This document shows positions 8,459 to 15,882 of a stretch of DNA of 64,000 nucleotides, in pieces. The stretch is from Bradyrhizobium lablabi. Lineage in GTDB: Bacteria > Pseudomonadota > Alphaproteobacteria > Rhizobiales > Xanthobacteraceae. The stretch covers positions 124,001-188,000 of the forward strand of contig NZ_JAFCLN010000010.1 of assembly GCF_018129385.1 (NCBI RefSeq). Reading direction: 5' to 3'. Numbering within the stretch: the first letter of the stretch is position 1; the number at the start of each line of letters is the position of its first letter. The notes beneath the pieces are model-generated. The model had not been told where the DNA came from and ran no database searches. It saw nothing but the letters and a program-made list of their open reading frames with translations. The position numbers and the translations under genes were made by a program.

Positions 8459-9321
8459 TGCGGGATTTTTCTTCCGACCACCGCTGGCTGTCGCTGAACA
8501 CGGCGACAGTCCGCAAGCAGGGCGATCTCGTCCAGATCATCGAAGCCTGCGCGCGCCACGGCATCCGCGCCATCGATCCCTGGCGCGACCAGGTCGCGGC
8601 GGTCGGTCTCGACCGCGCCATTCGCGCCGTGCGCGATGCCGGGCTCGATCTTTCCGGCTACTGCCGCGGCGGCATGTTCACGTCGGACGCTGCGCGCCGC
8701 ACCGAGGTGCGGGACGACAATCGCCGCGCCGTCGATGAGGCGAAGGCGCTGGGCGCGCCTTGCATCGTGCTGGTCGCTGGCGGCCTGCCGCAATATTCGC
8801 GGCCGGGCAGCGCTGCGTCGAAGGATGTTGCGGGCGCACGCACACAGGTCCACGACGCCATCGCCGAAATGATGGAATATGCGAAGCAGGCCAAGATGCC
8901 GCTTGCGATCGAGCCGCTGCATCCCGCCTATGCCGCCGACCGCGCCTGCGTGAACACCACGAAGCAGGCGCTCGACCTTTGCGACGCGCTCGACCCGCAG
9001 CGCTCGGGCATGCTCGGCGTCGCGCTCGATGTCTATCACATCTGGTGGGACCCGGAGGTGATGCCGCAGATCGCGCGCACCGGAAAGGATCGCCTGCTCG
9101 CATTTCACGTCTGCGACTGGCTGGTGCCGACCAAGGATATCCTCAACGACCGCGGCATGATGGGCGACGGCGTGATCGACATCAGGCCGCTGCGTGCGGC
9201 GGTCGAGGCGCAGGGATTTGCCGGCTATTCCGAGATCGAGATCTTTTCCCACGACTGGTGGGACAAGCCGATGGACGATGTCCTGCGCACCTGCATCGAG
9301 CGGCACCGGACGGTGGTATAG
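8458..9321 (+). CDS. Sugar phosphate isomerase/epimerase-like TIM barrel (AP endonuclease 2/xylose isomerase superfamily)
   Basis: The 287-residue protein has features of the metal-dependent xylose-isomerase-like barrel: LSLNTATVRKQGDLVQIIEACARHGI at the start, AIEPLHP (metal-binding Glu) near residue 146, LGVALDVYHIWWDP, LAFHVCDW, and GYSEIEIFSHDWW at the end with the last Glu ligand. Family members isomerise or epimerise sugars and inosose derivatives, and some are dehydratases. It is the last gene of the operon, overlapping the DUF993 stop by one base, and converges with the cytochrome c gene with only 6 bases between. The exact reaction is not deducible. Confidence 0.85.
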   Translation: MRDFSSDHRWLSLNTATVRKQGDLVQIIEACARHGIRAIDPWRDQVAAVGLDRAIRAVRDAGLDLSGYCRGGMFTSDAARRTEVRDDNRRAVDEAKALGAPCIVLVAGGLPQYSRPGSAASKDVAGARTQVHDAIAEMMEYAKQAKMPLAIEPLHPAYAADRACVNTTKQALDLCDALDPQRSGMLGVALDVYHIWWDPEVMPQIARTGKDRLLAFHVCDWLVPTKDILNDRGMMGDGVIDIRPLRAAVEAQGFAGYSEIEIFSHDWWDKPMDDVLRTCIERHRTVV

Positions 9322-9327
9322 GGCGGG

Positions 9328-9744
9328 TCACTGCGACTGAGCGAGGAAAGCGACAATTTTCGTCCGCTCCTCCTTGGACGCCAGACCGCCATAGGGCTTC
9401 ATCTTGTGGCCAGGCACAACCTCGTCGGGACTGGCGATGAAGCGATCGAGCTTGGCTTCATCCCAGACGAAGTCGGCCTCCTTCATCGCGCTGGAATAGT
9501 TGTAGCCCGACAGCGATCCGGCCTTTCTGCCGACGACCTTGTGCAGGTTCGGTCCGAGCCGATTGTCGCCCTCTCTCATGATGTGACAGGTCCGGCAGGC
9601 ATTGTTGAACGCCTGCTGTCCTGCTGCGGGGTCCGAGCCCTGCTGGGACAGGGCAGCCGGCGACGACAGCAGGCATATCACGGCGCTCATTGCGGCTATC
9701 AGGAGCGGCCATGAGCGGTGTAGCGCGAATATGAACTGTCTCAT
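9328..9744 (-). CDS. Class I c-type cytochrome (c2/c550-like), periplasmic
   Basis: The 138-residue product has a signal peptide (hydrophobic residues 12-33 ending AALSQQ). Heme attachment is at CRTCH (50-54), GPNLHKVVGRKAG follows, and the distal Met ligand is probably Met115 in PGHKMKPYGG. This is the layout of soluble mono-heme class I cytochromes such as c2, c550 and mitochondrial-like c. It would shuttle electrons in the periplasm. It follows the Spy-like gene by 28 bases on the same strand and may be cotranscribed with it. The redox partner is unknown. Confidence 0.9.
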   Translation of the reverse strand: MRQFIFALHRSWPLLIAAMSAVICLLSSPAALSQQGSDPAAGQQAFNNACRTCHIMREGDNRLGPNLHKVVGRKAGSLSGYNYSSAMKEADFVWDEAKLDRFIASPDEVVPGHKMKPYGGLASKEERTKIVAFLAQSQ

Positions 9745-9772
9745 CAGTCACCTCGTCAGCGGACGGTTGCAC

Positions 9773-11578
9773 TTACGGGCCCGCATATTGTTGCAGCGTG
9801 TTGAAGCGTGCCTTCTGTTCGCTGCCCAGCGTGGCGTAGAACTTGTCCAGTGCCGGCTGCACCAGCGTGGCCGCCAGCAGCATGGCTTCGAGTCGCTTCT
9901 CCATCGCCTCCAGCCGTCCGACCGGCGTGAGCGGTACGTCGTCGGGGCAGGCAGCCTGTAATTCCTTGACCGCGTCCTTCGTCGCTGCGCCGAGCCGGTC
10001 GAGCATCTCCTTTTGCTCGCCCGCCGGGCGGACCACGGCGTCGATCCGCTCGATCGGAAGCTGGGTCAGGCTGGACTTCGGATCGTCGCAGCTCTCCGCC
10101 TGCGCCTTCGCATCCTGTTCCGGCTGGGAAGGCGAACGCTTGCCGATCTCGGGACCGAGCGCGTTGAAGTGGGCCTGTTGCTCGTCGTTGAGCGAACTAT
10201 AGAATTTGTCCAGCGCCGGCCGAACGATCCGCACCGCCTGCAGCGTAGCGCCGATACGGCTCGTCATCGCCCGCAAGCGGCCGGGCGGCGTCATTGCATA
10301 ATTGTCGTCGCAGGATTGCTTGAACACATCGGCAGCCTTGGCTGCGGCAGTCTTCAAATCATCGAGCAAGGCGCGCTGCTCTTGCGTCGGCCGCACGGCT
10401 CGCGTGATTGAAGCCAGCGGCCAGGCCGTGATGCCTTTGTCCGGATCTCCACATAATTGCCGGAGCGCCTGCGGACTCGCACCCGGTTCGCGGGCGCGAC
10501 GACCGCTTGTTGCTACACCGGGGTCGGAATATCTGGCGTACGCCGAATACGGGCTGTCGGCGCCCCAGAACACCGTGTCGACGAAATCATCATAGGCGTA
10601 GGCCCAATAGCCGGGATCGTAGGCGGTGGGCCAGAACGTATATTCGAAAATATCGGAATATGCGTAAGGCCAGAACACCGGACCGAGCCAGGCCACAAAC
10701 GCCGCGCGGTGACCGCGGCGCCAGGCGTGGCGAGGAGCCCAGCGGTTCTCGCGGGCCGTGAGCGCGGTTCGGGCTTGCAAGGCGTCGGTGCCGCGGAATT
10801 GTGCGGCAAAGCGTCCGCGGGCCGCAGCTTGTGCGGCGGCGGCCGCCGCGGCGGATCGTTCAGCAGAAGGCGGCGGTCCAAGCCGATCGAGGCGCGCCTG
10901 ATCGGTCCTCAGCAGACGCTGCTCGCGCTCGAGCAACCGGTTCTGTGCCTGCAATGATCGCTCTTGCGCGCGCTGCGCCCGCAGACCTTCCGGCTTTTGC
11001 GACTGCAATTGCTGCACGCGCTGCTGCAAGCGGTCGATCCGGCTCTGACGGTCGGCGTTCTGGCGCGAGAGCGTGTTGCGCTGCCGCTCCTGCACCACTT
11101 GCTGTCGCTGCTGGATACGCTGCTCACGCGCTTGCGTACGCGTTTCGATCTGTTGCTGTCGCCGGCTGAGAGCAGGCGATGCGCTGCTGGGGCGCGATGG
11201 GGCGGCAATGTGTGGTTCAGGTCTTGACCGCGCCGCGGGGCGTTGCGCCGGGGGCCCGGCGACATGCGGTGCCGGACGCGACGGAGCTGCGAAGCGCGGA
11301 GTTGCACGCGGCGCCATGGCCGGGCGTTGCGGCGCGGGTGCCGCACGGAATGCCGGTGCGGCGGGCCGCGCCATTGCCGGAGGGGCCACGGGACGCGCCA
11401 TGGCTGGTGGCCCTGCCGGGCGGGCCATGGCCGGTGGGGCCGCAGGACGGGCCATGGCGGCCGGCGGCGCACCGGCTCCATGTCCTCTTTGTCCCTGGGC
11501 AAACGAGCTGGTGCCCGCCGTGATCGCGGAAGCACCAACACAAAAAAGCGCTGCAAGGCGAAGGCCGCGCGGAAGCAT
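9773..11578 (-). CDS. Spy/CpxP (LTXXQ)-like periplasmic protein with two repeated helical domains and a Pro/Ala-Arg/Gln-rich N-terminus
   Basis: The 601-residue protein has a signal peptide (cleavage near SFAQ) and then four tandem copies of a 10-residue PAxPPAMARP-like unit (about 40-76). A Gln/Arg-rich coiled-coil stretch follows (about 135-230), then an Ala-rich run and a Trp/Tyr-rich segment (FWPYAYSDIF, FWPTAYDPGYW). Two homologous C-terminal domains end it. They share VRP, EQ..LLD/EMLD, a conserved Cys-Asp/Pro-Asp, TP.GRL.AM and RPALDKFY/QPALDKFY, so the domain was duplicated. Spy-like proteins are envelope chaperones or stress proteins; the function here is inferred only. A Shine-Dalgarno GAGGGA precedes the ATG. 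Confidence 0.75.
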   Translation of the reverse strand: MLPRGLRLAALFCVGASAITAGTSSFAQGQRGHGAGAPPAAMARPAAPPAMARPAGPPAMARPVAPPAMARPAAPAFRAAPAPQRPAMAPRATPRFAAPSRPAPHVAGPPAQRPAARSRPEPHIAAPSRPSSASPALSRRQQQIETRTQAREQRIQQRQQVVQERQRNTLSRQNADRQSRIDRLQQRVQQLQSQKPEGLRAQRAQERSLQAQNRLLEREQRLLRTDQARLDRLGPPPSAERSAAAAAAAQAAARGRFAAQFRGTDALQARTALTARENRWAPRHAWRRGHRAAFVAWLGPVFWPYAYSDIFEYTFWPTAYDPGYWAYAYDDFVDTVFWGADSPYSAYARYSDPGVATSGRRAREPGASPQALRQLCGDPDKGITAWPLASITRAVRPTQEQRALLDDLKTAAAKAADVFKQSCDDNYAMTPPGRLRAMTSRIGATLQAVRIVRPALDKFYSSLNDEQQAHFNALGPEIGKRSPSQPEQDAKAQAESCDDPKSSLTQLPIERIDAVVRPAGEQKEMLDRLGAATKDAVKELQAACPDDVPLTPVGRLEAMEKRLEAMLLAATLVQPALDKFYATLGSEQKARFNTLQQYAGP

Positions 11579-11770
11579 GTTCGTAAGCTCCCTCTGACGT
11601 AAGTCGCCCGCCGATCTCTCAACGCGCGGGCGTCAAGATCGTTCGCAGAACTTTGTCAGGAGCCTTGCGATGTTGCGACGCAGGGGGAGCGTCACTGGAG
11701 GCGTGGTGCACCACGCAGGGTACGGTGAGGAACTCACGGAAGCCTGCATCGCGCTGCACCAGACGGTGGT

Positions 11771-12463
11771 CTAGTCGTCCGCTTCGTATCGCTCCCGGTG
11801 CGCCAGCTCGAGCGTCACCAGCCGCGCCAGCAGCGTCGCCGGATAGAGCTGGCCCAGGACAGCCTCGAGATTGCAAAGGCTGCGGGCCACCGGATGCAGC
11901 GGCGCGATGTCGCCATAGCCGGTCGTCGTCAGCGTCGCGAAACTGAAATAGATCAGTTCGCTCGCCAGCGCCGGGCTGTCGGCCATGGTCATCCCGGAAA
12001 ACGCCCATGGCGCGATCGCGCCGATCAGCCTGAACATGGCTGCGAACATCACGGCGATCGTCAGATACAGCAGCACCGCCCCCATCACCCGGTGATGGGT
12101 GACGCGCCCGCCGCCGAACACGACCCTGGCGACCACCAGGCCGAGCGTCGTTGTCAGGATCAGCCAGGATGCGACGACGAGATCCAGCTCGAACATCGAT
12201 GGCGATCTCACCCGCAGGATCGCGCCGATCACCAGCATGACGAGCCCGACCGCCATCGCCGCAACGACGGTGCGGCTTCCCGACAGCACGAAGATGCAGG
12301 CGACCATGACGATGGCAACACCCAGTTCGAAAGCCTGAAAGACCACGTATCCCAGCGCCTGTAGCGGCGCCAGGACGAACAGCATGACGGACAGCAGTAC
12401 CGTCAGAACCGTCAGCAGCGAGTCGCCCCACTTCTCGCGCAGGCGGGCCATATAGCCGTCCAT
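11771..12463 (-). CDS. Potassium-channel-like membrane protein (Ion_trans_2 pore)
   Basis: The 230-residue protein has several hydrophobic segments, including LLTVLTVLLSVMLFVLAPL, GVAIVMVACIFVLSG and VMGAVLLYLTIAVMFAAMF. A pore loop near residues 178-192 reads FATLTTTGYGDIAP, the K+ selectivity filter TTGYGD. The final helix is followed by a short acidic tail. It resembles two-transmembrane-pore bacterial channels with an added N-terminal four-helix region and lacks an RCK domain. It follows the P450 gene by 39 bases on the same strand. A longer ORF in another frame over the same DNA is arginine-rich and was rejected. Shine-Dalgarno GGAG lies ahead of the ATG. Confidence 0.85.
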   Translation of the reverse strand: MDGYMARLREKWGDSLLTVLTVLLSVMLFVLAPLQALGYVVFQAFELGVAIVMVACIFVLSGSRTVVAAMAVGLVMLVIGAILRVRSPSMFELDLVVASWLILTTTLGLVVARVVFGGGRVTHHRVMGAVLLYLTIAVMFAAMFRLIGAIAPWAFSGMTMADSPALASELIYFSFATLTTTGYGDIAPLHPVARSLCNLEAVLGQLYPATLLARLVTLELAHRERYEADD

Positions 12464-12502
12464 CGAGAAACTCCGTTTTCGGCGTTGATCCCGGAGAACT
12501 GA

Positions 12503-13723
12503 CTAACCCACCGTACAGGGCACGCTCAAGAAGCCGCGGAAGCGGACGCGGCCGCCGCGCACAGGTTCGCCGTCGAGCGCGTAGCCCGGAAATCGCGCCA
12601 GGAAGCGTGAGATCGCAATTGCGCCTTCCAGCCGCGCCAGCGCCATGCCGGCGCATTGATGTGCGCCGGTCGCGAACGCCAGATGGCGGTTCGGCGTGCG
12701 GCCGATGTCAAAATTCTCCGGATCCGGAAATTGCCGGGGATCGCGGTTGGCCGCGCCGATGCACAGCGTCACCGGCGTGCCCGCCGGCATCGCGATGCCG
12801 GCGAGCTCGACCGGCTCGACGATCATGCGGTTGCCGAGTTGGTTGGAGGATTCGTATCGCAGCATTTCCTCGACCGCCGTCTTGATCATATCGGGATGAT
12901 CGATCAACCGCCGCTTCTGCTCCGGATAATGCGTCAGCGCCACCAGCCCGTTGCCGATCAGGTTGGTAGTGGTCTCGTGGCCGGCATTGAGCAGGAAGAT
13001 GCAGTTGTGCAGCAGCTCCTTCTCGGTCAGCCGCTCGCCGTTCTCTTCCCCCAGGATCAGCCGCGTCAGCACGTCCTTGGCGGGATCGCCCGGCTTTGTG
13101 CGCCGCCGGGCAATCAGCGTTTCGAGATAGGAGAGAAAGTCCGTCACCGCCTTGTTGCCGCGGGCGGCAACTTCGGGTGACACCACCGGCTCGAGCGCCC
13201 CCAAAATGGCGAGCGACCAGTCGCGCAGCGGTTCGCGCTCGTCATGGGGCACGTCGAGCAGGTTGCCGATCACCTCGACCGGAATCGCCGTGGCAAAATC
13301 CCCGATCAGCTCGAACCTGTCCCTGACAGCGATGCGGTCGAGCAGCAGATCGACCAGCTTGATCAGATCCGGCTCCATGCCGGCGATCGCGCGCGGCGAC
13401 AGCGCGCCCATGATCAGCCGCCGCACCCGCGTGTGCGAGGGCGGATCGTTGAACACGAGGCTGGTGGTGTGATGCTCGTAGAGCGGGGTGTCGCCGTATT
13501 TCGGAAAGAACTCCGTCTTCTTGTCGGAGGAGAATTCCTTCGTGTTCTTGTAGGCGGTGACGAGGTCGTCATAGCGAGTCAGGAAATACGAGCCGTTGCG
13601 CATCCGCTTGACCGGCTCGGTTTCACGCAGCGCGCGGTAGGTCGGGTAGGGGTTGGCGTAAAATTCCGGCGTCAGGTGTTCGAGGTCGAACCCGTCGGCC
13701 AGTTCTCGCGCGTGCGCATTCAT
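12503..13723 (-). CDS. Cytochrome P450, bacterial soluble class I
   Basis: The 406-residue protein starts at ATG 13723 (MNAHARELADGF); the frame continues to 13849 without domain content. Motifs are I-helix LNAGHETTTN, K-helix EEMLRYES (an ExxR), and heme loop FATGAHQCAGM, where Cys is the thiolate ligand and the usual first FG is FA. It is a stand-alone P450 needing a ferredoxin and reductase, neither of which is adjacent. It is distinct from the fused P450 at 45434. Bacterial relatives hydroxylate terpenoids, fatty acids or aromatics; the substrate is unknown. It is divergent from the TPP-enzyme pair at 13922. Confidence 0.92.
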   Translation of the reverse strand: MNAHARELADGFDLEHLTPEFYANPYPTYRALRETEPVKRMRNGSYFLTRYDDLVTAYKNTKEFSSDKKTEFFPKYGDTPLYEHHTTSLVFNDPPSHTRVRRLIMGALSPRAIAGMEPDLIKLVDLLLDRIAVRDRFELIGDFATAIPVEVIGNLLDVPHDEREPLRDWSLAILGALEPVVSPEVAARGNKAVTDFLSYLETLIARRRTKPGDPAKDVLTRLILGEENGERLTEKELLHNCIFLLNAGHETTTNLIGNGLVALTHYPEQKRRLIDHPDMIKTAVEEMLRYESSNQLGNRMIVEPVELAGIAMPAGTPVTLCIGAANRDPRQFPDPENFDIGRTPNRHLAFATGAHQCAGMALARLEGAIAISRFLARFPGYALDGEPVRGGRVRFRGFLSVPCTVG

Positions 13724-13834
13724 CCCCGTTGATCCATTAGTTTCATTTGCAACTATCGTAGGCTGGAGGGCGGCGCGGCGCAAGGTGATTTGCGGCCTCG
13801 TCCGCCGCCCGCGCCGCGGATGGGCGATGAGACT

Positions 13835-13866
13835 AAAGCGCAGAGCCATATGCTCAATTGCGCTTT
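13835..13866. promoter_or_regulatory. Nested dyad in the divergent P450/TPP-enzyme intergenic region
   Basis: Outer arms AAAGCGCA (13835-13842) and TGCGCTTT (13859-13866) are perfectly complementary. Inner GAGC and GCTC bracket CATAT. It lies 55 bases upstream of the ATG at 13922 and 111 bases upstream of the P450 start, so it could be an operator for one or both genes, or a leader hairpin. The rest of the 198-base gap shows no other clear signal. Confidence 0.5.
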
Positions 13867-13921
13867 GATGAATAACGCCGGCCCCTCTACAGTCCCGGCA
13901 AAATCAAACACGGGAAACGCC

Positions 13922-14467
13922 ATGCACGCCCGCACCGACACATCGGAACAACAAACGGCCGCCTGGCCGGAGGACATCTATGCTGTGCTGCAAAAGTACG
14001 ATGTGCGGCAGGTGCCCTATGTGCCGGATGCCGGCCACTCGCGACTGATCCAGCGCGTGCTTTCCTCCGACACCATGCGCGGCATTGTGCTGACGACGGA
14101 AGAAGAGGGCGTGGCGCTGGTCGCAGGCGCCTGGGCCGGCGGGCAGCGCGCCGCGCTATTGATGCAGTCGAGCGGCGTCGGCAACTGCATCAACATGTTT
14201 TCGCTGGTGCAGCTTTTCCGTCTGCCGTTCTTCACGCTGGTCACGATGCGCGGCGAATGGGGCGAGTTCAATCATTGGCAGGTGCCGATGGGATCGACCA
14301 CGCAGGCCGTGTTCGAGCTGTCGGGCATCCGGGTGATGCGGGCGAATACCGCCGCGGAAGTCCGTGAGGTCGTCGAGGCCGGCGCGGCGCAGGCCTACAA
14401 CGCCTTGACGCCGACCGCGGTCCTTCTGTCGCAGCGCCTGATCGGGGCAAAGGTGTTCGTGAAATGA
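13922..14467 (+). CDS. Thiamine pyrophosphate-binding subunit, sulfopyruvate/phosphonopyruvate decarboxylase alpha-like
   Basis: The 181-residue protein corresponds to the N-terminal PYR half of a ThDP-dependent decarboxylase. It contains VLTTEEEGVALVAGAWAGG, with the Glu that activates the thiamine aminopyrimidine, and LLMQSSGVGNCINM. I chose ATG 13922 because the upstream extension in frame crosses the regulatory dyad. The partner PP-domain subunit starts at the ATGA overlap with this stop, so the pair forms a split enzyme like ComDE sulfopyruvate decarboxylase. No sulfolactate or phosphonate genes are beside it, so the true 2-oxo acid substrate is uncertain. Confidence 0.82.
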   Translation: MHARTDTSEQQTAAWPEDIYAVLQKYDVRQVPYVPDAGHSRLIQRVLSSDTMRGIVLTTEEEGVALVAGAWAGGQRAALLMQSSGVGNCINMFSLVQLFRLPFFTLVTMRGEWGEFNHWQVPMGSTTQAVFELSGIRVMRANTAAEVREVVEAGAAQAYNALTPTAVLLSQRLIGAKVFVK

Positions 14468-15054
14468 GCAAGGCCAATCTTCTTCATCGCCGCGACGTGG
14501 TCGCTCGCCTCCTGAAAGACCGCAAGGGCATGGTTGCGATCGGTGGCCTTGGGGCCTCCACCAACGACATGGCGGCGGCCGGCGACCATGACCGCAATTT
14601 CTATCTCTGGGGCGGCATGGGCGGTGCCGTCATGATGGGGCTGGGCCTGGCGCTGGCGCAGCCGGACACACCGGTTGTCGTCATCACCGGTGACGGCGAG
14701 ATGCTGATGGGAATGGGCTCGCTCGCCACCGTCGGCCTGCAAAAGCCCGGCAATCTCTCCATCGTCGTGCTAGACAATGAGGCCTATGGCGAGACCGGCG
14801 GGCAGGTCAGCCACACGGCCTCGGCTGCCGACCTTACGGGCGTCGCAAAGGCCTGCGGCATTGCAGACGCCTGCGACATCACGACCATGGCGGAGGTCGA
14901 GGCGCTGGCGCCAAAGCTGCACGACCTCAAGAGCGGGCCTCGGTTTGCCAATGTGAAGATCGATGGCGCCAATATCGAGCGAATCTTGCCGATGCGCGAC
15001 GGCACCTTTATCGTCAACCGCATCCGGGGTTCGCTGGGATTCGGACCGCTCTAA
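14464..15054 (+). CDS. Thiamine pyrophosphate-dependent subunit, sulfopyruvate/phosphonopyruvate decarboxylase beta-like
   Basis: The 196-residue protein is the C-terminal PP half of a ThDP enzyme. GDGEMLMG and LDNEAYGETG make up the GDG-N ThDP/Mg2+-binding motif (about residues 78-120), preceded by WGGMGGAVMMGLGLALAQ. It overlaps the alpha subunit by 4 bases and must act with it. Known split relatives decarboxylate sulfopyruvate or phosphonopyruvate to the aldehyde. After the stop there are 125 bases with no clear terminator before the TetR gene. Confidence 0.85.
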   Translation: MSKANLLHRRDVVARLLKDRKGMVAIGGLGASTNDMAAAGDHDRNFYLWGGMGGAVMMGLGLALAQPDTPVVVITGDGEMLMGMGSLATVGLQKPGNLSIVVLDNEAYGETGGQVSHTASAADLTGVAKACGIADACDITTMAEVEALAPKLHDLKSGPRFANVKIDGANIERILPMRDGTFIVNRIRGSLGFGPL

Positions 15055-15156
15055 CCCGTCAGACCTCAACAAAAAGAACGCGCTAGCGGCCAAAGTAGGA
15101 CGTCGCGCCCGCGCGGCTTTTGGTGCGACGCAATAATCTGCCTTGATTTTGACATG

Positions 15157-15172
15157 GTGAGTAAATACTCAC
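15157..15172. promoter_or_regulatory. Palindromic operator upstream of the RND-linked TetR gene
   Basis: GTGAGTA-AA-TACTCAC is a perfect dyad with 7-base arms and a 2-base centre, located 7 bases before the ATG at 15180. TTGACA at 15149-15154 overlaps its left edge. Such TGAGTA..TACTCA dyads are typical of operators of TetR-family efflux repressors, so autoregulation and control of the downstream efflux genes is likely. Confidence 0.7.
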
Positions 15173-15179
15173 GCGACTC

Positions 15180-15881
15180 ATGTCGACCCTTCGCATGACA
15201 AGTGATTTGCGCCGTCAGTTGATACTGGGCGCCGCCAAGCGGTGTTTTGCCCGCAATGGCTTTGCCGGCACCACGACCAAGAGCGTGGCGGCCGCGGCGT
15301 CCATTTCGGAAGGGTTGCTGTTCAAGCACTTTCCGTCCAAGGCCGCCTTGTACGCGGAAATCCTCGCCGAGGAATGCGAAGCCGATCCGGATCTGGCGCA
15401 CTTGTTGGGGCAGGAGCCCTCGACCGCCACCCTGGTTGAACTGGTCAAGGGCATGGTCAGCCATTTCCTGGAGGTCTCCAACGGACCGGACGAGGAAGAG
15501 GCGCAGCGCATCCGGCTGATGGCGAACAGCCATCTCGACGACGGCGAATTCGCCCGGTTGCTTTACCAGAAGGTTGAAGGCCTGATCGGCTCGGTCTTTA
15601 CGGCTTCGATCGAAAGCGCGATCGAAGCGGGCGATGCGGACCGGATCAGCGGTGCGCCGATCAACCTGTTCTGGTTTGCCCATCACACCGTGCTGATGGC
15701 GGCGCTGACGCGACTGCCTGTCATTCCTTGCCTTGATTACGCAAGTCCGGCTGAGCTGGAAGGCCAGCTTTGTCAATTCATTCTGCGCGGTATCGGACTT
15801 AACGAGGCCGCAATTGCTTCTCATTTGGACCGCGCGCTGTCACCGATCCCGGGACCATCGGTAGCCGCAGAAAGTGCATGA
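15180..15881 (+). CDS. TetR/AcrR family regulator of the RND efflux operon
   Basis: The 233-residue protein has a TetR HTH at the N-terminus (RQLILGAAKRCFARNGFAGT, then SISEGLLFKHFPSKAALYAEIL) and a helical ligand domain. A second in-frame ATG at 15195 (MTSDLRRQL) could be the real start. It is followed after one base by the periplasmic adaptor gene and preceded by a palindromic operator at 15157-15172. It therefore most likely represses its own operon until a toxic compound or metabolite binds. Confidence 0.9.
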   Translation: MSTLRMTSDLRRQLILGAAKRCFARNGFAGTTTKSVAAAASISEGLLFKHFPSKAALYAEILAEECEADPDLAHLLGQEPSTATLVELVKGMVSHFLEVSNGPDEEEAQRIRLMANSHLDDGEFARLLYQKVEGLIGSVFTASIESAIEAGDADRISGAPINLFWFAHHTVLMAALTRLPVIPCLDYASPAELEGQLCQFILRGIGLNEAAIASHLDRALSPIPGPSVAAESA

Positions 15882-15882
15882 C

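Noticed and set aside
11619..12656. 345-residue minus-strand frame overlapping the channel gene
   Set aside because: It is longer than the channel ORF but Arg/Gly-rich. The other frame has a TTGYGD selectivity filter and membrane helices.
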